From positions 1,674,001-1,738,000 of the forward strand of contig NZ_CP016442.1 of the NCBI RefSeq assembly GCF_001742165.1: a stretch of DNA of 64,000 nucleotides, written 5' to 3'. Numbering within the stretch: position 1 is the first letter of the stretch; each line of letters starts with the position of its first letter. The notes below the pieces were generated by a model, which was given only the letters and a program-made list of their open reading frames with translations, was not told the DNA's origin and did no database searches. Source of the stretch: Burkholderia stabilis. Its GTDB lineage: Bacteria > Pseudomonadota > Gammaproteobacteria > Burkholderiales > Burkholderiaceae. This document shows positions 9,744-17,929 of this stretch, in pieces. The translations under genes and the position numbers were made by a program.

Positions 9744-10793
9744 ATGAGCGAACTACGCATCCACGGCCTGTCGAAATCGTTCGGATCGCATACCGTCCTG
9801 CACGACATCGATCTCACGGTGCGGCGCGGCTCGCGCCTCGCGTTGCTCGGCCCGTCGGGCAGCGGCAAGACGACGCTGCTGCGCGTGCTGTGCGGCTTCG
9901 AGCGCGCCGAGCGCGGCACCGTCGAGATCGACGGGCGCCGCGTGGCCGCACCCGACGTGCACCTGCCGCCCGAGCAGCGGCGGATCGGCTACGTGCCGCA
10001 GGAAGGCGCGCTGTTTCCGCACCTGTCGGTGGCCGACAACATCGCGTTCGGGCTGCCGCGCGCGGCACGGCGGCGCCATCATCGCGTCGACGAACTGCTC
10101 GAAATGGTCGGGCTGCCCGCGTCGTATGCGAGCCGCGTGCCGCAGCAACTGTCCGGCGGTCAGCAGCAGCGCGTCGCGCTCGCGCGCGCGCTGGCGCCCG
10201 AGCCGTCGCTCGTGATCCTCGACGAACCGTTCTCCGCGCTCGACACGTCGCTGCGGCACGAAACGCGCAGCGCGGTCGCGGATGCGCTCGCCGCGGCGGG
10301 CGCGACCTCGGTGCTCGTCACGCACGACCAGCCCGAGGCGATGACGCTCGGCGACGAAGTGGCGGTGATGTGGCAAGGCCGGCTCGTGCAAACGGCCGCG
10401 CCGCAGATGCTGTACCGGCAGCCCGTCACGCGCGACGTCGCGTCGTTCGTTGGGCAGGCCGTGCTGCTCGCGGGCCGCGTGCACGGCGGGCGCATCACGT
10501 GCGCGCTCGGCGAGCTGCCGCTCGTCGCGCCGCTGCCCGACGGGCCCGCCGATGCGATGCTGCGCCCCGAACAGATCGGCATCGTGCCGGCTGCGCACGT
10601 CGACGCCGCGCGCGGCCATACGGCGCGCGTCGAAGCTGCGCAGTTCGCCGGCCAGGACGCCGACGTGCTCGTGCGTCTCGATGCCGACGCCGACACGTTC
10701 GTGCGTGCGCGCGTGCCGGGGCATCGGTGCCCGACCGTCGGCGAGCGCGTCGCGCTGGTCGTCGACGGAGCGGTGATGGCGTACGCGCGCTGA
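9744..10793 (+). CDS. Ferric-iron ABC transporter ATP-binding protein (FbpC-like)
   Basis: The 349-residue ATPase starts at MSELRIHGLSKSFG; an upstream in-frame ATG lies inside the permease gene and is rejected. It has Walker A GPSGSGKTT (from residue 36), Q-loop region, ABC signature LSGGQQQR, Walker B LVILDEPFSALD and the switch His in LVTHDQPEAM. A C-terminal extension of about 100 residues matches the TOBE-type regulatory domain of the FbpC/PotA group. It powers ferric import through the permease encoded just upstream (28-bp gap) and ends the operon, converging on the SRPBCC gene 18 bp away. Confidence 0.93.
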   Translation: MSELRIHGLSKSFGSHTVLHDIDLTVRRGSRLALLGPSGSGKTTLLRVLCGFERAERGTVEIDGRRVAAPDVHLPPEQRRIGYVPQEGALFPHLSVADNIAFGLPRAARRRHHRVDELLEMVGLPASYASRVPQQLSGGQQQRVALARALAPEPSLVILDEPFSALDTSLRHETRSAVADALAAAGATSVLVTHDQPEAMTLGDEVAVMWQGRLVQTAAPQMLYRQPVTRDVASFVGQAVLLAGRVHGGRITCALGELPLVAPLPDGPADAMLRPEQIGIVPAAHVDAARGHTARVEAAQFAGQDADVLVRLDADADTFVRARVPGHRCPTVGERVALVVDGAVMAYAR

Positions 10794-10811
10794 GCGGGCC
10801 GCGCGCCGCGC

Positions 10812-11327
10812 TCACGCATCGGCACAGCCCGCGCCGGCTACAGGCGCATAAATCCGGCCGTCGGTCTCGACCGACGCGCCCAGCCGCCGCGCAAGGCCCT
10901 TCGCGCCTTCGCGCATCACGACGTCGTGATTCCATCTGAACAGCGGGCGCGCGACCGGCTCCAGCCAGTTCATCCACTTCAGGTGCGTACGGATGTGCCA
11001 GTCGTAGCGCACGACCGTGCGTGCGCCGTCGGCGGCGAACGACCAGCGTCCGTCGCCTTCGATCGCGCCGCTCGCACGGCCTTCGAGCGCATGCGGCGGC
11101 TCGACGCGCCGCACGCGCATATCGAAGGTCAGCCGGTACGGCAGCGCGCCCTTCCACGTGTACCGGTGCAGCGCGCCGACGCCGCGTGCGTCGCCCGGCT
11201 CGATCTCGACGGTGCGCACGGCGCCCTTCCACCAGTCGGGCCAGCGGTCGACCTGGTAGATCGCGTCCCAGACCGCCGCGAGCGGTGCGTCCACGCGCCA
11301 GGTCGTCGAGAACCGGTATTGCGCCAT
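10812..11327 (-). CDS. SRPBCC-superfamily protein (polyketide cyclase/coenzyme Q-binding-like)
   Basis: The 171-residue protein has the START/SRPBCC pattern: an N-terminal strand-helix (YRFSTTWRVDAPLAAVWDAIYQVDRWPDWWKG), a central antiparallel sheet (GVGALHRYTWKGALPYRLTFDMRV) and a long C-terminal helix. Such folds bind hydrophobic ligands; no catalytic residues point to a specific reaction. It is the last gene of a leftward run that includes the ECF sigma factor and cupredoxin genes, 56 bp after the LolA-like gene, and is probably co-transcribed. Function is not known. Confidence 0.8.
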   Translation of the reverse strand: MAQYRFSTTWRVDAPLAAVWDAIYQVDRWPDWWKGAVRTVEIEPGDARGVGALHRYTWKGALPYRLTFDMRVRRVEPPHALEGRASGAIEGDGRWSFAADGARTVVRYDWHIRTHLKWMNWLEPVARPLFRWNHDVVMREGAKGLARRLGASVETDGRIYAPVAGAGCADA

Positions 11328-11383
11328 GCAGCCTCCGGCATGCCCGTCGCGGGCATGAAACGGGAACGGAAACGGGAACGGGG

Positions 11384-12016
11384 TCAGGGCGAAAAGAAGC
11401 GCTCGGGAAACGCGACGTCGATCTCGACATCGTCGAGCGTCACGGTTTCGAGCGGCTCGTCACCATCGTCCGCGAAGCTCACGACCTTCAGCGGAAAGCC
11501 ATCCTCGGTGTCGAGCCACAGCCGGTAGCGATGCACGCCGTCGACCGCGTGCGCGGGCGCGCCGGTGACCGACACGCGCAGCGCGGTCCGGCCGCCGACG
11601 GCCTCCTCGCCTTCGGTCACCGTCGCGCCGCCTTGCTGCAGCGCATGAACGTTGCGCAGCAGTTCGCCGACGTCCGACCGGTCGACCCGGTGGCCGCTGC
11701 GGTCGCGCACGAGCGGATTGGACGGCGACAGCGTCAGCGCGGGCGGCGCGTGCGCGCCGAACGGGCGCAGCCGCACCTTGCCGTCGCCGGGATCGTAGGC
11801 GAGCACCGCGCCGTGATGCGGCGACACGAAATCCATCCGCACGAAGCCGGGTTTCAGGTACGCGTAATGGATTTCGGTGTGTTCGCCGCCGCGCGCCGAC
11901 GAGCGGATCGTCGCGCGGTACGAGCGGACGTGGTCGAAATGCGCCTGCGCGACGGTCACGGGATCGGCGGTCATGCTCGCTCCTATCAGGCTCGCGGCCA
12001 GCAACGCGGCGATCAC
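11384..12016 (-). CDS. Exported LolA-like/DUF1571-type protein of the ECF operon
   Basis: I place the start at a GTG (12016) whose last bases overlap the TGA of the cupredoxin gene (GTGA), because the protein then begins directly with a signal peptide (VIAALLAASLIGAS) and is 210 residues long. The upstream in-frame ATG at 12094 would put a basic non-signal sequence in front. The mature sequence (RSYRATIRSSARGG, HYAYLKPGFVRMDFVSPHHG, YRLWLDTEDGFPLKVVSFAD) resembles the half-barrel of outer-membrane lipoprotein carrier-like proteins that hold lipids. The GTGA overlap implies translational coupling with the cupredoxin. The specific ligand is unknown. Confidence 0.72.
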   Translation of the reverse strand: MIAALLAASLIGASMTADPVTVAQAHFDHVRSYRATIRSSARGGEHTEIHYAYLKPGFVRMDFVSPHHGAVLAYDPGDGKVRLRPFGAHAPPALTLSPSNPLVRDRSGHRVDRSDVGELLRNVHALQQGGATVTEGEEAVGGRTALRVSVTGAPAHAVDGVHRYRLWLDTEDGFPLKVVSFADDGDEPLETVTLDDVEIDVAFPERFFSP

Positions 12017-12429
12017 GGCGCCGCCTCGACGTCGAGCACGCCTTCCATCCCGCGCTCGCGATGGCTCCTGAGGAACAGCAGCCGATGCGTGCAATAGTAG
12101 GCGAACCGGCCCGGCTGCGCAGGGGTGAAGCGAAAGGTCTTCGGCGTCGTGCCGAGTTCGGTGTGCACCGCGATGCCGGCCTGCGGCGCGTCGATCTCGA
12201 AGCTGTGCGGCACCAGGCCGGGCTCGGTCGACACGGTCAGCTCGACCGGCACGTGCGCGCGCACGATCACGTGGTTCGGCCGGAAGAAATAGCTGCCGCC
12301 GACGATCGCCACCCGCTGCACGCCGTCGGCGTCGACCGGCACGCGCACCGGCGCGTCGCCGTCCGCCCGCGCGAGCGCGACGCTTGCGGCAAGCATCGCC
12401 GGCACCAGCATCTTCGCCATCGTCTTCAT
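12013..12429 (-). CDS. Periplasmic cupredoxin-domain protein
   Basis: From the ATG at 12429 the product is 138 residues with a signal peptide (MKTMAKMLVPAMLAASVALARA). The rest is one cupredoxin-like beta-sandwich with the likely copper ligands His in VPHSF, Cys in YYCTH, a following His and Met in RGMEG near the end. Such domains carry electrons or copper in the periplasm. The longer frame to 12555 overlaps the anti-sigma gene and is rejected. It lies 28 bp after the anti-sigma gene and overlaps the next gene by 4 bp, so it belongs to the ECF operon and may be a redox or copper effector. Confidence 0.82.
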   Translation of the reverse strand: MKTMAKMLVPAMLAASVALARADGDAPVRVPVDADGVQRVAIVGGSYFFRPNHVIVRAHVPVELTVSTEPGLVPHSFEIDAPQAGIAVHTELGTTPKTFRFTPAQPGRFAYYCTHRLLFLRSHRERGMEGVLDVEAAP

Positions 12430-12457
12430 CGCGTGCTCCCTGCGGGCGCTACGCGCG

Positions 12458-13240
12458 TCATCCTTTCCACGCATCGGTCGAGCCGCCGAGCGCGCCGCAC
12501 GCCTCGATCGCGAGCTCGCGCAGGCGCCGTTCGTCGCCGCGGCCGGACAGCGCATAACCCATGCCGCGATCCGACCAGAAATACGTGTAGCGGCCGTCGG
12601 CCGACATCGCCTGCGGCGCGAGGCGCCGCGCGTCGTACGCGGTCATGTACAGCGTCACGCGCTCGCCGTCGGCGCGCTGATACATGAGCTGCGCGGCCGG
12701 CCCCGCTTCGCCGGGCAGCAACCGGCCGCCGAGCAGTGCATAGCCGTATTCGTCGAGCGACGGCGCGCGCACCGGCCGCCCCACCCGCGCCGACAGCCAC
12801 GCGTCGAGACGGCCGCGATCGCCCGCGCCGACCTCGACCGGATCCTCGCGATCGGCCGCGTACACCGCATACGCGACATCCGCGCGCGCGGCGAACGCCG
12901 GTTCGCTGCCGAACGCCGTCCAACCCGCATGCAGCGCGATGCCGATCAGCAGCCCGGCCGCCAGCCCCGCGCACGCGTACGCGATACCGCGCCGGCGCGA
13001 CAGGCGGCGCTGCACGAACAGCGCCGACGCCGCGCCAGGCAACGGGAACAGCGCCTGCAGCGCATCGCGCTGCGCGCGGTAATGCGCGAATCGTTCGGCT
13101 TCCTCCGGATCGGATTGCAGGCGCTCGAGCACCTCGCGGCGCTCGTTTCCGGACAGCTCGCCATCCAGCAACGCGGACAGCAGTTGCGCCGACGCATCGT
13201 CGTCCCGATCGTTCGAAGGCTTGCGCGAATCATCCATCAT
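12458..13240 (-). CDS. Transmembrane anti-sigma factor (ChrR/RskA-like zinc-less type)
   Basis: The ATG at 13240 overlaps the sigma-factor stop (ATGA), giving a 260-residue protein. Residues 17-60 form the helical anti-sigma N-terminus (LLSALLDGELSGNERREVLERL), followed by a single membrane helix at about 85-107 (GIAYACAGLAAGLLIGIALHAGW) and a periplasmic domain of about 150 residues ending with a repeat-rich region. The arrangement is that of membrane-bound regulators that hold an ECF sigma factor until an envelope signal arrives. No HxxxCxxC zinc motif is visible. Coupled translation with the sigma gene keeps the pair in balance. Confidence 0.88.
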   Translation of the reverse strand: MMDDSRKPSNDRDDDASAQLLSALLDGELSGNERREVLERLQSDPEEAERFAHYRAQRDALQALFPLPGAASALFVQRRLSRRRGIAYACAGLAAGLLIGIALHAGWTAFGSEPAFAARADVAYAVYAADREDPVEVGAGDRGRLDAWLSARVGRPVRAPSLDEYGYALLGGRLLPGEAGPAAQLMYQRADGERVTLYMTAYDARRLAPQAMSADGRYTYFWSDRGMGYALSGRGDERRLRELAIEACGALGGSTDAWKG

Positions 13241-13752
13241 GTCTTCCCGATCACCCGTAACGCGGCCGAACCGTGCGCAGACGGCTCGTCCGACAGCAGT
13301 GCGCGCATCTGGCCGCGCGCCCGCGCGAGCCGCGACATCACCGTTCCCACCGGCACGCCGAGCACCTGCGCGGCGTCGCGATAACTCAACTCTTCGAGTG
13401 CGACCAGCAGCAGCACCTCGCGCTGCTCGACGGGCAGCCGGTACAGCGCACGCTGCACGTCGCGCAGCATCAGCCCGCCGATCTCGCCGGTCGGCGCGGC
13501 CATGGTTTGCCATGGCGCCGTCGCGTCGTCGACCGCGATCTCGTGGCGCGCGCGCAACTGGTCGATGAAGCGGTGCCGCAGCAGCGTCAGCAGCCATGCG
13601 CGCAGGTTGCCGCCGTCGCGCGGCGGCCGGTTCAGCGCACGCTCGAGCGTGTCCTGCACGAGATCGTCCGCCCAGGCCCGGTCGCCCGTCAGCGCGCGCG
13701 CATAGCGCGTGAGATGCGGCAACCACACCAGCAGATCCGATTCATAGCTCAT
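13237..13752 (-). CDS. ECF-family RNA polymerase sigma factor
   Basis: The 171-residue protein contains only sigma regions 2 and 4. Region 2 includes WADDLVQDTLERAL (the -10 recognition and core-binding part), and region 4 is LPVEQREVLLLVALEELSYRDAAQVLGVPVGTVMSR with a helix-turn-helix. It directs RNA polymerase to a small regulon that usually includes its own operon. It is followed with a 4-bp overlap by its anti-sigma gene and preceded by a secreted-protein gene 27 bp upstream. I could not identify a matching ECF promoter with confidence. Confidence 0.93.
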   Translation of the reverse strand: MSYESDLLVWLPHLTRYARALTGDRAWADDLVQDTLERALNRPPRDGGNLRAWLLTLLRHRFIDQLRARHEIAVDDATAPWQTMAAPTGEIGGLMLRDVQRALYRLPVEQREVLLLVALEELSYRDAAQVLGVPVGTVMSRLARARGQMRALLSDEPSAHGSAALRVIGKT

Positions 13753-13779
13753 CAGGATGCCTCGCGCGCCGCCGCGCCG

Positions 13780-14139
13780 TCACGGACGCGCGACGTGCCA
13801 CATGCCGCCGATCCCGTCGCCGCCCATTTCGCCGGCCTTGTGGTCCATCTTCCAGCGATACAGCGGGCGCCCGTGGTACGCCCATTGCTTCTTGCCATCG
13901 TCGCGCGCGACGAGGCTCCACGCGCCCGACGCCTTGTCGTACGCATCGGCGATCGCAGGCGGCCAATTGGTCGCGCAGGCGCTGTCGCACGCGCTCTTGC
14001 CGGGCGCGTCGCGATCGAACACGTACAGCGTCATGTGATCTTCGTCGACCAGTTTCCCGGCGGCGGCCTGTGGCGGCTCCGCGGCCGCCGGCTGCACGAT
14101 CGCCGCGGTCAGCGCGGCAGCGAAAAGTATCCGTTTCAT
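13780..14139 (-). CDS. Small secreted protein with Lipoprotein_15 (COG4315) repeats
   Basis: The 119-residue product has a signal peptide (MKRILFAAALTAAIVQPAAA) and two copies of the short Y-containing repeat of the COG4315 family (MTLYVFDRDAPGKSACDSACATNWPP and QWAYHGRPLYRWKMDHKAGE). It carries two Cys residues in the first repeat. The family is exported and found in many bacteria without an established role. It is the first gene of the run that continues with the ECF sigma and anti-sigma genes, so it may be a sensor partner or a regulon member. Confidence 0.85.
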   Translation of the reverse strand: MKRILFAAALTAAIVQPAAAEPPQAAAGKLVDEDHMTLYVFDRDAPGKSACDSACATNWPPAIADAYDKASGAWSLVARDDGKKQWAYHGRPLYRWKMDHKAGEMGGDGIGGMWHVARP

Positions 14140-14327
14140 TCCCGTTCTCCTTGGCCTGGCATCGCGACACCGCGGCGCCGGACGGGACGATCGGCTTCAT
14201 CGCGATCATTATCCCGCCGGCCGGTCGTGCCGGGACTCGGTATGTAAACGGACGGCGGCGGCCGGTTATTCCATGCGGCCCCGCATCGGCCATTCGTGCG
14301 ACGAAAGAAACCGGGAAACCCAAAGAA

Positions 14328-14359
14328 AACGCGGCATGACATTCCTGTCATGCCGCGTT
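14328..14359 (-). terminator. Rho-independent terminator of the repeat-protein gene
   Basis: A 13-bp stem (14328-14340 with 14347-14359, core GCGGCATGAC / GTCATGCCGC) with a 6-base loop is flanked on the left by an A-rich run, which gives a U-tract for leftward transcripts. It lies about 50 bp after the stop of the repeat-protein gene. Confidence 0.85.
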
Positions 14360-14410
14360 GCGCGTCCCGTTTCGCGCGGCGGCCGATACGCCGCCGCGCG
14401 ATCGGGCCGA

Positions 14411-17407
14411 TTACCTCGGCAGTGCGCCCGTCAGCGACTGGAGCAGCGACGTCACCGGTGCGAGCGGATTGTTCGCCGTGCCGGTGCCCGAATGCGGCGT
14501 GACCGACAGGCCCGGCGCGGAGCCGAGCGTCGTACCGACCGCCGTGCCGACCGAATTGACGACCGTTGCCGTCGCATTGGCGCCCGTCGTCAGCAGCGAG
14601 CCGACCGCGCCCGCCGTGCCGCCGGCCGCGTTCGCGCCCGAGCCGAGCAGGCTGCCGCCCGCCGAAGCCGCCGAACCGGCCGCACCCGTCAGCGCGCCGG
14701 CCGCCTGCCCGAGGGCTGCCGGACCGTTCGCGAGTGCGCCCGTCACCGAGCCAAGTGCACCGGTCAGTGCGCCGGCCGGGTTGCTGCCGCCCGTCAGGCC
14801 GCTCACGAGGTTCGTGATCGGTGCGATCGGGTTGCTGCCCGCCGCGCCCGTCAGCGTGCCGACGACCTGGTTCACGACGCCTTGCACCGGCGCCAGCGGG
14901 TTCGAGCCGCCGAGGTTGCCGAGCGTGCCCGTCACCGAGTTCAGCGCGCCCGTCAGTGCGCCGGCCGGATTACCGCTGCCGAGCGCGCCCACGACGGAGC
15001 CGACCGCGTTGCCCAGTGCGCCCGTGGCCGTGCCGACCGCGTTGGTCAGCGTACCGGCCGCGTTGCTGCCGCCGAGCGTGCCGACGACCTGGTTCACGAC
15101 GCCCTGCACCGGAGCCAGCGGATTGGACCCGCCGAGGTTGCCGAGCGCGCCCGTCACCGAACCGAGTGCGCCGGTCAGTGCGCCGGCTGCATTGCCCGTG
15201 GGCAACGCGTTCTGCAGACCGTTGACGAGGTTCGTGATCGGTGCGATCGGGCTGCCGCCACCGGCACCCGACAGCGTGCCGACGACCTGGTTCACGACGC
15301 CTTGCACCGGCGCCAGCGGGTTCGAGCCGCCGAGGTTGCCGAGTGCGCCCGTCACCGAGTTCAGCGCGCCCGTCAGCGCACCGGCCGGATCGCCGTTGCC
15401 GAGCGTGCCGGCGAGTTGCGTAACGACGCCCTGGACCGGTGCCAGCGGGCCGCCCGCGCCGCCGACGTTGCCGAGCGTGCCCGTGATCGTGTTGACCGCG
15501 TTGCTCAGTGCGCCGGCCGGGTTGCCGCTGCCGAGCGTGCCAGTGACCTGGTCGACGACGCTCTGGATCGGCGCCAGCGGGTTCGAGGCGCCGCCGAGGT
15601 TGCCCAGTGCGCCGGTGACCGTGCCGAGGGCGCCGGTCAGTGCGCCTGCCGGGTTGCCGCTACCGAGTGCGCCCGTGACTTGGTTCACCACGCCTTGGAC
15701 CGGCGCCAGCGGGCTGCCCGCGCCACCGATGTTGCCCAGTGCACCCGTTACCGTGCCGAGCGCGCCAGTCAGTGCGCCTGCCGGGTTGCCGCTACCGAGT
15801 GCGCCCGTGACTTGATTCACGACGCCTTGAACCGGCGCTAGCGGGCTGCCCGCACCGCCGAGGTTGCCCAGTGCACCCGTGACCGTGCCGAGGGCACCAG
15901 TCAGCGCGCCTGCCGGGTTGCCGCTGCCAAGTGCACCCGTGACTTGGTTCACGACGCCTTGAACCGGCGCCAGCGGGCTGCCCGCGCCGCCGATGTTGCC
16001 CAGTGCACCCGTGACCGTACCGAGCGCGCCGGTCAGTGCGCCTGCCGGGTTGCCGCTACCGAGTGCGCCCGTGACTTGATTCACGACGCCTTGAACCGGC
16101 GCCAGCGGGCTACCCGCGCCACCGATGTTGCCCAGTGCACCCGTAACCGTACCGAGCGCGCCGGTCAGTGCGCCTGCCGGGTTGCCGCTACCGAGTGCGC
16201 CCGTGACTTGATTCACGACGCCTTGAACCGGCGCCAGCGGGCTACCCGCGCCACCGATGTTGCCCAGTGCACCCGTAACCGTGCCGAGGGCACCAGTCAG
16301 TGCGCCTGCCGGGTTGCCGCTACCAAGTGCACCCGTGACTTGATTCACAACGCCTTGAACCGGTGCCAGCGGGCTCCCCGCGCCGCCGATGTTGCCCAGT
16401 GCGCCAGTGACCGTGCCGAGAGCACCCGTCAGTGCGCCTGCCGGGTTGCCGCTACCGAGTGCGCCCGTGACTTGGTTCACGACGCCTTGGACCGGCGCCA
16501 GCGGATTCGAGCCACCACCAACGCTACCCAGTGCACCCGTCACCGTACCAACCGCGTTGCTCAGCGCGCCGGTCGCCGTATTCAATGCGCCGGTCAACGC
16601 ACCGGCCGGGTTACCGCCACTCAACGCACCCGTGACCTGATTCACCACGCCCTGGACCGGCGCCAGCGGGCTGCCCGCGCCGCCGATGTTGCCCAGTGCG
16701 CCCGTGACCGTGCCGAGAGCGCCGGTCAGCGCGCCTGCCGGGTTGCCGCTGCCGAGCGCACCCGTCACCTGATTCACCACGCCTTGAACCGGCGCCAGCG
16801 GGTTCGCCCCACCGCCGACGCCACCCAGCGCACCGGTCACCGTGCCGAGTGCACCGGTCAACGCGCCTGCCGGGTTGCCGCTGCCGAGCGCACCCGTCAC
16901 CTGATTCACCACGCCTTGAACCGGCGCCAGCGGGTTCGCCCCACCGCCGACGCTGCCCAGCGCGCCCGTTACCGTGCCAACCGCATTGCTCAGCGTCCCC
17001 GTCGCCGTATTCAGCGCACCGGTCAACGCACCTGCCGGGTTGCCGCCGCTAAGCGCACCCGTCACCTGGTTCACCAGGCCCTGCACCGGCGCGAGCGGCG
17101 TCACCGTGCCGCCGCCACCGCCGAGTGCGCCCGTCACCGCGCCCACCGCACCCGACAGCACCTGGCCGGGATCGCCGAGCGACGTCTGGATCGAGCCCGA
17201 CCCGCCCGCGGCCACCGTGACCGAACCCAGCGGCGACGTGCCCGTCGCGACCAGCCCGACCGATACGCTGTTCGTCGGCGGATTGACGATCACCTGCGGA
17301 ATCGGCAGCGCATCGAGAACCCCCGCCACGGCTGAACCGGAAGCGAGTACCCCGAACACCGTCGCGACCGACAGCGCCACACCCGTCAATTTAAGATTTT
17401 GTCCCAT
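14411..17407 (-). CDS. Exported 998-residue repeat protein, glycine/alanine-rich, 44-residue repeats
   Basis: A signal peptide (MGQNLKLTGVALSVATVFGVLASGSAVAG) is followed by a short lead and then at least sixteen units that each begin with PLAPVQGVVNQV or a close variant. The commonest unit is 44 residues (132 bp); longer units of 55 to 74 residues occur at both ends. After the signal I see no Lys, Glu, Cys, Met, Phe, Tyr or Trp, and only four Asp, one His and one terminal Arg, so the mature protein is nearly uncharged and free of aromatics. It probably forms an extracellular or surface fibre or matrix; family names such as collagen-like are loose, as there is no Gly-X-Y triplet. It has its own terminator and a long AT-rich upstream region. 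Confidence 0.85.
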   Translation of the reverse strand: MGQNLKLTGVALSVATVFGVLASGSAVAGVLDALPIPQVIVNPPTNSVSVGLVATGTSPLGSVTVAAGGSGSIQTSLGDPGQVLSGAVGAVTGALGGGGGTVTPLAPVQGLVNQVTGALSGGNPAGALTGALNTATGTLSNAVGTVTGALGSVGGGANPLAPVQGVVNQVTGALGSGNPAGALTGALGTVTGALGGVGGGANPLAPVQGVVNQVTGALGSGNPAGALTGALGTVTGALGNIGGAGSPLAPVQGVVNQVTGALSGGNPAGALTGALNTATGALSNAVGTVTGALGSVGGGSNPLAPVQGVVNQVTGALGSGNPAGALTGALGTVTGALGNIGGAGSPLAPVQGVVNQVTGALGSGNPAGALTGALGTVTGALGNIGGAGSPLAPVQGVVNQVTGALGSGNPAGALTGALGTVTGALGNIGGAGSPLAPVQGVVNQVTGALGSGNPAGALTGALGTVTGALGNIGGAGSPLAPVQGVVNQVTGALGSGNPAGALTGALGTVTGALGNLGGAGSPLAPVQGVVNQVTGALGSGNPAGALTGALGTVTGALGNIGGAGSPLAPVQGVVNQVTGALGSGNPAGALTGALGTVTGALGNLGGASNPLAPIQSVVDQVTGTLGSGNPAGALSNAVNTITGTLGNVGGAGGPLAPVQGVVTQLAGTLGNGDPAGALTGALNSVTGALGNLGGSNPLAPVQGVVNQVVGTLSGAGGGSPIAPITNLVNGLQNALPTGNAAGALTGALGSVTGALGNLGGSNPLAPVQGVVNQVVGTLGGSNAAGTLTNAVGTATGALGNAVGSVVGALGSGNPAGALTGALNSVTGTLGNLGGSNPLAPVQGVVNQVVGTLTGAAGSNPIAPITNLVSGLTGGSNPAGALTGALGSVTGALANGPAALGQAAGALTGAAGSAASAGGSLLGSGANAAGGTAGAVGSLLTTGANATATVVNSVGTAVGTTLGSAPGLSVTPHSGTGTANNPLAPVTSLLQSLTGALPR
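15447..17100. repeat. Tandem 132-bp coding repeats inside the exported repeat-protein gene
   Basis: The same GCCAGCGG anchor recurs at 15447, 15579, 15711, 15843, 15975, 16107, 16239, 16371, 16503, 16668, 16800, 16932 and 17097 (positions of the GG after CCAGC). Spacing is exactly 132 bp, except two steps of 165 bp. Seven central units are nearly identical in DNA as well as in protein, differing mainly at silent positions, which points to recent duplication or gene conversion. More diverged units continue to about 14830. Confidence 0.95.
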
Positions 17408-17929
17408 CCTTATTTACCCCATCTCGGTTGGCACTACGTTGATAAAGCATGGGGACGGATTGCATGAAGCGTGCCAATTCAAAAAACGGGATTGATTCGT
17501 CTGCCTATTGCCTCGCAATAACGCTTTTTTAATCGATTTCCGGCGAAATACGCGGGTTGCGGAGTTCGAATCATCTGACGAAACTGGCCGACGGAGCGCG
17601 GATGTAACGTAACGTTTGCGAGCCCCGTGGTAACGTGTTCCGGTACATTCGCGTAACACTGGAACGTCCGGTCGGGACCGTGCCCGGCGTCGTCATCGCC
17701 GGCTGCCAATTGCGCATTTCAGCAATATGAAAATGCATTGATGAATCGCGAATTTGCTGATTTTATTTATTGCACGATTTCTTTCCGGTCGATTACGCAG
17801 ATCATTTCCGATTGCGCAGCTTTCGACAATGTGGACAGCCGAATGAAAAACTGTGACGGCCGCATTGCGACCGGAGCACGGGAGCGACGCGCGCGACGGC
17901 GGCCGGGGCCGCATCGCCGCGCCGCAGGT
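17408..17929. other. AT-rich non-coding region upstream of the repeat-protein gene
   Basis: This stretch is clearly richer in A and T than the genes around it (for example 17720-17840). It is likely to hold the promoter of the leftward repeat-protein gene. No RNA gene or recognisable protein is visible; the short open frames lack family resemblance and good starts. Confidence 0.5.

Noticed and set aside
15447..17100. Possible CRISPR or satellite array
   Set aside because: Repeats are 132 bp, contiguous and in frame within a coding gene, without distinct spacers.
15944..17335. A 463-residue plus-strand frame with repeats
   Set aside because: Its repeats simply mirror those of the minus-strand repeat protein, which has a signal peptide and a terminator; the plus frame has neither.
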